A stretch of 8,662 nucleotides of DNA from NCBI GenBank assembly GCA_029239415.1, contig JAQZAY010000145.1, forward strand, positions 1 to 8,662, in the 5' to 3' direction. The position numbers were made by a program, and so were the translations under genes. The DNA is from Pseudomonas sp. (lineage in GTDB: Bacteria; Pseudomonadota; Gammaproteobacteria; Pseudomonadales; Pseudomonadaceae). Positions 1-6,100 of this stretch are shown piece after piece; position 1 is the first letter of the stretch, and every line of letters starts with the position of its first letter. A model generated the notes under the pieces. The model saw nothing but the letters and a program-made list of their open reading frames with translations. It ran no database searches and was not told where the DNA came from.

Positions 1-422
1 CCGGCGCCAAGGCCCTGGATGATTCGCACCGCCACCAGAATGATCGGCGCCCAGATGCCGATCGACGCGTAGCTGGGGATCAGGCCGATCAGCATGGTGC
101 ACAAGCCCATCATGCAGAAGGTTATCACCAAGACCTGCTTGCGCCCGAAGCGATCGCCCAGGTAGCCGAACAGGATGCCGCCGAAGGGGCGGGCGATGAA
201 ACCGATGGCGAACGTGGAGAACGCCAGCAGCGAAGCCACCGCCGGGTTGCCGGCATCGAAGAAGATCTTCGAGAAGACGATCGCCGCCATGGTCGCGTAA
301 AGGTAGAAGTCATACCATTCCAGCATCGATCCAAAGATCGTTGCCGCAGCGACCTTGCGCAGGCGCTTGCGCTGTTGTGCAGGGGTCTCGGGTGCGGTCG
401 GGGCCGCTTGATGTATCGACAT
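1..422 (-). CDS. MFS transporter, metabolite:H+ symporter type (N-terminal part, cut by window edge)
   Basis: Translating the minus strand from the ATG at 422 gives about 140 open residues that run off the left edge, so only the N-terminal third of a roughly 430-residue protein is present. Visible marks are a hydrophilic, basic N-terminus (residues 1-24), then LEWYDFYLY (34-42) at the start of the first membrane segment, typical of the MHS family (ShiA, KgtP and ProP relatives). The MFS motif A, GYLGDRFGRK (86-95), lies between membrane segments 2 and 3, and RIIQGLGAG, leading into segment 4/5 signatures, is at the edge. It should be an inner-membrane, proton-coupled importer of a small organic acid. 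An AAGGAAA ribosome binding site (428-434) supports the start. The gene follows lhgO by 42 bases with no terminator between, so co-transcription is likely. By inference the substrate is 2-hydroxyglutarate, 2-oxoglutarate or a related dicarboxylate; sequence alone cannot decide. Confidence 0.9.
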   Translation of the reverse strand, partial: MSIHQAAPTAPETPAQQRKRLRKVAAATIFGSMLEWYDFYLYATMAAIVFSKIFFDAGNPAVASLLAFSTFAIGFIARPFGGILFGYLGDRFGRKQVLVITFCMMGLCTMLIGLIPSYASIGIWAPIILVAVRIIQGLGA

Positions 423-464
423 GCGGGTTTCCTTATTATCTTTGTAATGGTCTGTGCAGCGGTT

Positions 465-1658
465 CTAGCGGTTCTTGACGATGCGTTCGGCGATCATCTG
501 GCCGATTGGAATAGCCGAGGTGGCCGCCGGCGAGGGTGCGTTGCAGACATGCACCATGCGCGGTGTTTCGGCGAACAGGAAGTCATGCACCAAGGCACCG
601 TTGCGCATCACCGCCTGGGCCCGGATGCCGGCTTCGTAGGGCAGCAGGTCTTCGATCTGCAGCGAGGGGCAGTACTTGCGGCACTGTTCGAGGTAACCGC
701 GCTTGAACAGCGAGTTCTTCATCTCCAGGGTGCCCGAGCCAAGGTTGTTCCAGAGTGTTTTCCAGAATCCCGGGAAGCGCGCGTACTCGGCAACGTCCTG
801 CCAGTTCACCGAACCCTTGCGGTAGTTCTCGCGGCCCAGTCCGAGCACGGCATTGGGGCCGACTGTGACGCTCCCATCGATCATCCGCGTGAGGTGCACG
901 CCCAGGAATGGCAGGTCCGGGTCGGGGATGGGATAGATCAGGTGGTTGACGATCTGGTTCTTGCTCGCCGGCAGGCGGTAGTACTCGCCACGGAAGGGGA
1001 TGATCTGGTGATCGATCTTCACCCCGGCCATGCGCGCCAGGCGGTCGGACTGCAGGCCGGCGCAGGCCACCAGCTGGCGTGCGCGCCAGGTGCTGTCCAC
1101 GCTGCTGATACTGACGTTGTCGCCGGTCTCGAAGATGGCCTGCACGGTCGTCGATAGCTGCACCTCGCCGCCAGCGGCCTGGATCACGCCCGCCATCGCC
1201 TGGCAGACCTGCTTGTAGTCGACGATGCCGGTGGCATCGAGGAACAGCCCGCCCAGGCCCACGATGTTTGGCTCGCGGCGCCGCAGTTCAGCGGCGTCCA
1301 GACGCTCGACCTTCAGGCCGTTCTGTTGCGAGCGCTCGTACAAGGCTTGCATGCGCTGCACTTCCAGGGGATTGGACGCGACCAGCAGCTTGCCGCAGAC
1401 ATCGAACGCGATGCCGTGCTCGGTGCAGAAATCCTTGGTGGCCTGGGCGCCGCGCTTGCACAGGTCGGCCTTGAGGCTGCCTGGTGCGTAATAGATGCCT
1501 GCATGGATCACGCCGCTGTTGTGGCCCGTCTGGTGGCGTCCCAGGCTGTCTTCTTTTTCCAGGATCACCAGCGAAGCGCCGGGACGCTGTTCGAGCAGGG
1601 CCATGGCGGTGGCGAGACCGACGATGCCGCCGCCGATGATGCAATAGTCATAAATCAT
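465..1658 (-). CDS. lhgO: L-2-hydroxyglutarate oxidase (FAD-dependent)
   Basis: A 397-residue member of the DAO/glycerol-3-phosphate-oxidase-like FAD family, closely resembling E. coli LhgO (YgaF). It oxidises L-2-hydroxyglutarate to 2-oxoglutarate; in E. coli the electrons go to the membrane quinone pool. Visible features are the N-terminal Rossmann motif GGGIVG (9-14), E34 at the end of strand 2 to bind the FAD ribose, and HNSGVIHAGIYY (46-57), with the histidine/glycine pattern typical of this family. Substrate-domain blocks are PFRGEYY (221-227), NHLIYPIPDP (238-247) and GVHLTRMIDGSVTVGPNAV (253-271). The C-terminal FAD-closing segment is CNAPSPAATS (372-381). The start fits because the FAD motif begins within ten residues; the Shine-Dalgarno is weak (GGA about 10 bases upstream). 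It has its own promoter region with an LhgR-type operator 32 bases upstream, and it precedes the MFS gene. The protein looks intact. Confidence 0.95.
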   Translation of the reverse strand: MIYDYCIIGGGIVGLATAMALLEQRPGASLVILEKEDSLGRHQTGHNSGVIHAGIYYAPGSLKADLCKRGAQATKDFCTEHGIAFDVCGKLLVASNPLEVQRMQALYERSQQNGLKVERLDAAELRRREPNIVGLGGLFLDATGIVDYKQVCQAMAGVIQAAGGEVQLSTTVQAIFETGDNVSISSVDSTWRARQLVACAGLQSDRLARMAGVKIDHQIIPFRGEYYRLPASKNQIVNHLIYPIPDPDLPFLGVHLTRMIDGSVTVGPNAVLGLGRENYRKGSVNWQDVAEYARFPGFWKTLWNNLGSGTLEMKNSLFKRGYLEQCRKYCPSLQIEDLLPYEAGIRAQAVMRNGALVHDFLFAETPRMVHVCNAPSPAATSAIPIGQMIAERIVKNR

Positions 1659-1690
1659 GCAGGTAATCCGTGTTGTATGTGAATCTGCTT

Positions 1691-1708
1691 ATCAGGTTGT
1701 CAGACTAA
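1691..1708 (-). promoter_or_regulatory. Putative LhgR operator in front of lhgO
   Basis: The plus-strand sequence ATCAGGTTGTCAGACTAA is repeated exactly at 2485-2502. Bases 1697-1707 (TTGTCAGACTA) fit the FadR-subfamily operator consensus TNGTNNNACNA perfectly and form an imperfect palindrome around the central A (GTC-A-GAC). The site lies between the lhgR stop and the lhgO start, 32 bases before the lhgO ATG. It overlaps the position expected for the -10 box, so bound repressor would block transcription. Assignment to LhgR is inferred from the family consensus and from the matching copy upstream of lhgR itself. Confidence 0.75.
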
Positions 1709-1732
1709 GCAGGGCGTGAAAAAACCTCGCAA
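1700..1732 (-). promoter_or_regulatory. Candidate lhgO promoter
   Basis: On the minus strand, TTGCGA (1727-1732) could be the -35 box. It is 18 bases from the TTAGTC end of the operator repeat (1703-1708), exactly the spacing seen between TTGACA and the same TTAGTC in the lhgR promoter. The -10 would then be a poor match, either CTTAGT (17-base spacing) or TAGTCT (19-base spacing). An alternative is CTGACA inside the operator as -35 with CATACA or TACAAC about 17-20 bases downstream. The conserved geometry between the two promoters is the main argument; the hexamers themselves are weak. Confidence 0.4.
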
Positions 1733-1755
1733 GGCAGCGCGGGCATGTGCATGGG

Positions 1756-2466
1756 TCAGTCGAGCGGGGGCAGGTCGATGTTCAAGCGCTTGGCCGAAGC
1801 CCGCAGGTGCGCTTCGGCGCAGTTCGCCGCGCCCTGGCGGTCGCCTTCGACGATGGCCTGCAACAGGTCGCGGTGCTCACGGTTGGCCTCGGCAGAACCC
1901 CCGACCGAATAGGTCGCGGAGTTTTCCCATGCGGCCTGCCTGGCAGCGGCCAGCTGGCCACGCAGGAAGTCATGGAAAGCAACGAAATAGTCGTTCTTGC
2001 TGGCTTCGGCGATGGCCCGGTGGAAGGCCACGTCGGCGGCGGCCGCAGCGGCGAAGTCGCTGGGCCTGTCGAGCATTTCCTTGAGCGCCTTCGCCATGTT
2101 CTCCAGGTCGGTTTCGTCGCGACGGCGGGCAGCGATGGACGCGGCCTGGGTCTCGACCCACAGGCGCATCTCGAACATCTGCGCCAGGTCAGGCGTGCGG
2201 CCGTTGCTGCCCGGGAAACGGAACACCGTGCCAGCGGGCGTTCGCGAGATATAGGAGCCGAGCCCGCGCCGGGCGATCAGCACGCCGTCGGCCTTGAGCT
2301 GGGCCACGGCCTCGCGCACCACCGAACGGCTGACGTGCAGCTGCTCGGCCAGCTGCTGCTCGGTGGGCAGGCGCGACTCTGCGCCCAGCCGGCCTGAGTC
2401 AATTTCGGCGCGGATGGCACTGACGACGCGTTCAACGAGGGTGTCGGGGCGTTGGAGTTCGAGCAT
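1756..2466 (-). CDS. lhgR: GntR-family (FadR subfamily, FCD domain) transcriptional repressor of L-2-hydroxyglutarate oxidation
   Basis: A 236-residue regulator. The N-terminal winged helix-turn-helix includes LPTEQQLAEQLHVSRSVVRE (33-52), the classic GntR recognition region, followed by the wing around RRGLGSYI (66-73). The all-helical C-terminal FCD ligand domain spans about residues 95-225. It keeps the metal-binding pattern D145 and H149 (in DVAFH), H198 (in NREHRD) and H220 (in AEAHLRAS), expected of members that bind hydroxy- or dicarboxylates through a metal ion. The gene lies 97 bases upstream of lhgO on the same strand. From memory, LhgR described in Pseudomonas putida W619 is a FadR-type repressor next to lhgO that responds to L-2-hydroxyglutarate; the same arrangement here supports the name. 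The operator 18 bases upstream of its ATG suggests autorepression. The Shine-Dalgarno is weak (AAGAAC). Family assignment is firm; the exact ligand rests on context. Confidence 0.88.
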   Translation of the reverse strand: MLELQRPDTLVERVVSAIRAEIDSGRLGAESRLPTEQQLAEQLHVSRSVVREAVAQLKADGVLIARRGLGSYISRTPAGTVFRFPGSNGRTPDLAQMFEMRLWVETQAASIAARRRDETDLENMAKALKEMLDRPSDFAAAAAADVAFHRAIAEASKNDYFVAFHDFLRGQLAAARQAAWENSATYSVGGSAEANREHRDLLQAIVEGDRQGAANCAEAHLRASAKRLNIDLPPLD

Positions 2467-2484
2467 GGACGTTCTTGTTAGGTG

Positions 2485-2502
2485 ATCAGGTTGTCAGACT
2501 AA
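2485..2502 (-). promoter_or_regulatory. Putative LhgR operator in front of lhgR (autoregulatory)
   Basis: This is an identical 18-base copy of the site at 1691-1708. The core TTGTCAGACTA (2491-2501) matches TNGTNNNACNA at every fixed position. It sits 18 bases upstream of the lhgR ATG and just downstream of a consensus -35 box, so bound protein would cover the -10 and start site. An exact 18-base match in two short intergenic gaps of one operon is unlikely by chance. Confidence 0.75.
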
Positions 2503-2526
2503 CTGCTTCGGGTAGGAGCTTGTCAA
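2494..2526 (-). promoter_or_regulatory. Candidate lhgR promoter
   Basis: On the minus strand a perfect -35 hexamer TTGACA (2521-2526) stands upstream of the operator. The -10 is unclear: GTTAGT follows at 17 bases and TAGTCT at 19 bases, both partial matches that overlap the operator repeat. This would give a transcription start inside or just after the operator and a short leader before the ATG at 2466. The consensus -35 makes this the better of the two lhg promoters. Confidence 0.5.
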
Positions 2527-2599
2527 GCGTCGGCTTGCTTTTTGGGTGCGCCGAGCGCCTTGCACCTGCGTATTGCCCCACGCTTGCCAGGGAGAAACG
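2503..2599. other. Intergenic region between the small acidic gene and the lhgR operator
   Basis: About 97 bases. It contains the lhgR -35 box (2521-2526) and two small inverted repeats: CAAGC/GCTTG (2524-2537), followed on the plus strand by TTTTT, and GGTGC/GCACC (2545-2566). Neither forms a convincing terminator for the minus-strand gene at 2600-2953, because no U-run follows on that strand. Read-through from that gene into lhgR is therefore possible. Confidence 0.5.
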
Positions 2600-2953
2600 T
2601 TACAGCGCGCTGACGTACGTCCCGGTCCCCTGCAGGATGTTTTGCAGGGTCAACTCGACCTCGACCAGATCGCCTGCCGGCGTCGAATGCAGGATCTCGA
2701 GCACATCATCCCCGCGCAGCGCGTCGCTGTCCCCCGCTGCGACCTCGATCAACAGCCGGTCGGCCCAGAGCGTGACCTTCAGGCCATCGAGCGTCGAGGG
2801 CTCGTCGTCCAGCGTCAGGTCCACCGTGTCTTCGTCCGGATAACGGGTCAGCAGAAACATCTGGCCCTGGTCGCTGTGGCAGCACAGCGTGGCCATGTCG
2901 TCCTCTTCGTCGTCGCACGGGGTGGCGAAGAGCAGGGCGGTTTTCAGTTGCAT
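2600..2953 (-). CDS. Small acidic hypothetical protein
   Basis: A 117-residue protein I do not recognise. It is strongly acidic: I count 25 Asp/Glu against 5 Lys/Arg, with an acidic cluster DDEEDD at residues 14-19. Cysteines are at 13, 24 and 25. The rest alternates short hydrophobic and polar stretches (for example QMFLLTRYP at 31-39 and LKVTLWADRLLIEV at 58-71), suggesting a small beta-rich soluble domain. There is no signal peptide or membrane segment. The frame fills the space between lhgR and gdhB and is transcribed away from gdhB. No strong Shine-Dalgarno precedes the ATG at 2953, and the internal Met20 could be an alternative start. The competing plus-strand frames over the same bases have Arg/Ser-rich translations typical of shadows. 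It may be a lineage-specific gene; no function can be assigned. Confidence 0.7.
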   Translation of the reverse strand: MQLKTALLFATPCDDEEDDMATLCCHSDQGQMFLLTRYPDEDTVDLTLDDEPSTLDGLKVTLWADRLLIEVAAGDSDALRGDDVLEILHSTPAGDLVEVELTLQNILQGTGTYVSAL

Positions 2954-3017
2954 GGGCAGCTCGGTTCAAGAGGATGAAATGGAATTCTGCCAGTCTTGCC
3001 AGGTTCTATAAACGCAA

Positions 3018-3055
3018 TGTTGCAGGTCTTGACCGAATATGTCGCCGCACCGCAA
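3018..3055 (+). promoter_or_regulatory. Putative ArgR (AraC-family) binding site upstream of gdhB
   Basis: Bases 3040-3055 read TGTCGC, eight bases, then AA: a perfect fit to the Pseudomonas ArgR half-site TGTCGCN8AA as I recall it. A second, imperfect half-site begins at 3018 (TGTTGC, one mismatch), 22 bases upstream, one more than the usual 21-base period, and its AA positions read AC. In P. aeruginosa, gdhB is arginine-inducible through ArgR, so a site here fits known biology. The downstream half-site abuts the likely -35 region, as expected of an activator. The perfect half-site is seen directly; its function is inferred. Confidence 0.55.
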
Positions 3056-3083
3056 GCAACCACGGCCTGCCACTCGTTAAGCT
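3055..3083 (+). promoter_or_regulatory. Candidate gdhB promoter
   Basis: TAAGCT (3078-3083) keeps the key T, A and final T of a -10 box. Seventeen bases upstream is AGCAAC (3055-3060), a poor -35, directly against the ArgR half-site. A weak -35 covered by an activator site is a common arrangement for activated promoters. It would give a leader of roughly 20-25 bases before the start codon. An alternative -10, TATAAA at 3007-3012, has only a weak TTCTGC -35 and would give a leader of about 95 bases. Confidence 0.3.
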
Positions 3084-3101
3084 CACGACAAAAGCCCAAG
3101 C

Positions 3102-3105
3102 GGAG
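3102..3105 (+). promoter_or_regulatory. Ribosome binding site of gdhB
   Basis: GGAG is followed by eight bases and then the ATG at 3114. The spacing is near ideal and fixes this start over other in-frame possibilities. Confidence 0.75.
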
Positions 3106-3113
3106 TACCACAG

Positions 3114-6100
3114 ATGGCGTTCTTCACCGCAGCCAGCAAGGCCGACTTCCAGCATCAACTGCAAGCGGTCCTGGCGCAGCACATCAGCGAACAGTCCCTG
3201 CCGCAGGTGGCACTGTTCGCCGAACAGTTCTTCGGCATCATTTCCCTGGATGAACTTACCCAGCGCAGGCTTTCCGACCTCGCGGGCTGCACCCTGTCTG
3301 CCTGGCGCATCATCGAGCGCTTCGACCTCCAGCACCCCGAGGTGCGGGTCTACAACCCCGACTACGAGCGCCACGGCTGGCAATCGACCCATACCGCGGT
3401 CGAGGTGCTGCACCACGACCTGCCGTTCCTGGTCGACTCGGTACGCACCGAGCTCAACCGCCGTGGCTACAGCATCCACACCTTGCAGACCACCGTGCTC
3501 AGCGTACGCCGCGGCCTGGATGGCGAGCTGGTCGAACTGCTGCCCAAGGGCACCTCGGGCGAGGGCGTCCAGCATGAGTCGCTGATGTACCTGGAGATCG
3601 ACCGTTGCGCCAACGCCGCCGAGCTCAACGTGCTGGCCAGCGAGCTCGAGAAGGTGCTGGCCGAGGTGCGGGTCGCGGTTGCCGATTTCCAGCCGATGAA
3701 GGACAAGCTGCGCGATATCCTCGCCCTGGTCGAGCAGTGCCCCTACGCGCCGGCGCACAATGAAAAAGCCGAGGTCAATGCCTTCCTCGAATGGCTGGTG
3801 GGCAACCACTTCACCTTCCTGGGCTATGAGGAATTCACCGTCTCGGCCGACGCCGAGGGTGGCCAGATGCTCTATGACCCGCAGTCGTTCCTGGGCCTGA
3901 CCCGGTTGCTGCGCTCGGGCCTGAGCGCCGAAGACCTGCGCATCGAAGACTACGCCGTCAACTACCTCAACGAGCCACTGCTGCTGTCCTTCGCCAAGGC
4001 CGCACAGCCAAGCCGCGTGCACCGGCCGGCCTATCCGGACTACGTGTCGATCCGTCAGCTCGATGCCCAGGGCCGGGTCATCAAGGAGTGCCGCTTCATG
4101 GGCCTGTACACCTCCTCGGTGTACGGTGAAAGCGTGCACGCCATTCCCTATATCCGCCTCAAGGTCGCCGAAGTCGAGCGCCGTTCGTTGTTCGACCCCA
4201 AGGCCCACCTGGGCAAGGAACTGGCCCAGGTGCTCGAAGTGCTGCCGCGCGACGACCTGTTCCAGACGCCGATCGACGAGCTGTTCAGCACGGTGATGTC
4301 GATCGTGCAGATCCAGGAGCGCAACAAGATCCGTGTGTTCCTGCGCAAGGACCCCTACGGGCGCTTCTGCTACTGCCTGGCCTACGTGCCGCGCGACATC
4401 TATTCCACCGAGGTGCGCCAGAAGATCCAGCAAGTGCTGATGGAGCGCCTGAAGGCCAGCGACTGCGAGTTCTGGACTTTCTTCTCCGAGTCGGTGCTGG
4501 CCCGCGTGCAGCTGATCTTGCGGGTCGACCCGAAAAACCGCATCGATATCGATCCGCAGCAGCTGGAAAACGAAGTGATCCAGGCTTGCCGCTCGTGGAA
4601 GGACGACTACGCAAGCCTGGTGGTGGAGGGGTTCGGCGAGGCGCAGGGCAACAATATCCTGGCCGACTTCCCCAAGGGCTTCCCGGCCGGCTACCGCGAG
4701 CGCTTCGCCGCGCACTCGGCGGTGGTCGACCTGCAGCATGTGCTGGCGTTGTCCGAGCGCAAGCCGCTGGTCATGAGCTTCTACCAGCCGCTGACCCAGA
4801 CCGGCAAGCAGCTGTTGCATTGCAAGCTGTACCACGCCGATACGCCGCTGGCGCTGTCGGACGTGCTGCCGATCCTGGAAAACCTCGGCCTGCGCGTGCT
4901 GGGCGAGTTCCCTTATCGCCTGCGCCATGCCAATGGCCGGGAATTCTGGATCCATGACTTCGCCTTTACCTACAGCGAAGGCCTGGACCTGGACATCCAG
5001 CAGCTCAACGACACCCTGCAGGATGCCTTCGTGCACATCGTCCGGGGCGACGCCGAGAACGATGCGTTCAACCGCCTGGTGCTGACCGCCGGCCTGCCAT
5101 GGCGCGACGTCGCCTTGCTGCGCGCCTATGCCCGCTACCTCAAGCAGATTCGCCTGGGCTTCGACCTGGGCTACATCGCCAGCACGCTGAACAACCATAC
5201 CGATATCGCCCGCGAGCTGACCCGGCTGTTCAAGACCCGCTTCTATCTGGCGCGCAAGCTCACCCAGGACGACCTGGACGACAAGCAGCAGCGCCTGGAA
5301 CAGGCGATCCTGACAGCCCTGGACGAGGTCCAGGTGCTCAACGAAGACCGCATCCTGCGCCGCTACCTGGACCTGATCAAGGCGACCCTGCGCACCAACT
5401 TCTACCAGGCCGACGCCAATGGCCAGGCCAAGTCGTACTTCAGCTTCAAGTTCAACCCCAAGCTGATCCCCGAACTGCCCAAGCCGGTACCCAAGTTCGA
5501 GATCTTCGTCTATTCGCCGCGGGTCGAAGGTGTCCACCTGCGCTTTGGCAACGTTGCCCGCGGTGGCTTGCGCTGGTCGGACCGCGAAGAAGACTTCCGC
5601 ACCGAGGTGCTCGGCCTGGTCAAGGCCCAGCAGGTGAAGAACTCGGTGATCGTGCCGGTCGGCGCCAAGGGCGGCTTCCTGCCGCGCCGCCTGCCACTGG
5701 GCGGCTCGCGCGACGAGATCCAGGCCGAGGGCATCGCTTGCTACCGGATCTTCATCTCCGGCCTGCTCGACATCACCGACAACCTCAAGGATGGCGGCGT
5801 GGTGCCGCCGGTCAACGTGGTGCGCCACGATGGCGACGATCCCTACCTGGTGGTGGCGGCCGACAAGGGCACCGCGACCTTTTCGGACATCGCCAACGGC
5901 ATTGCCATCGACTACGGCTTCTGGCTGGGCGACGCCTTCGCCTCGGGCGGCTCGGCCGGCTACGACCACAAGAAGATGGGCATCACCGCCCGTGGCGCCT
6001 GGGTGGGCGTGCAGCGCCACTTCCGCGAGCGCGGCATCAATGTGCAGCAAGACCCGATCACCGTCATCGGCATCGGCGACATGGCCGGGGATGTATTCGG

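Noticed and set aside
375..1157. Plus-strand open frame of 260 codons antisense to lhgO and overlapping the MFS start
   Set aside because: It overlaps two genes with clear family motifs on the other strand and shows no recognisable domain.
1719..1734. Possible intrinsic terminator after lhgR (CCT/AGG stem then six T on the minus strand)
   Set aside because: The stem is only three pairs. The T-run more likely belongs to the lhgO promoter spacer, so transcriptional separation of lhgR and lhgO is unproven.
2524..2543. Plus-strand hairpin CAAGC/GCTTG followed by TTTTT, resembling a terminator
   Set aside because: No plus-strand gene lies upstream, the stem is only five pairs, and it overlaps the lhgR -35 box. 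Probably chance.
3007..3012. TATAAA as the -10 box of gdhB
   Set aside because: The matching -35 is poor, and it lies upstream of the ArgR-like site, which is the wrong side for an activator. Kept only as an alternative.
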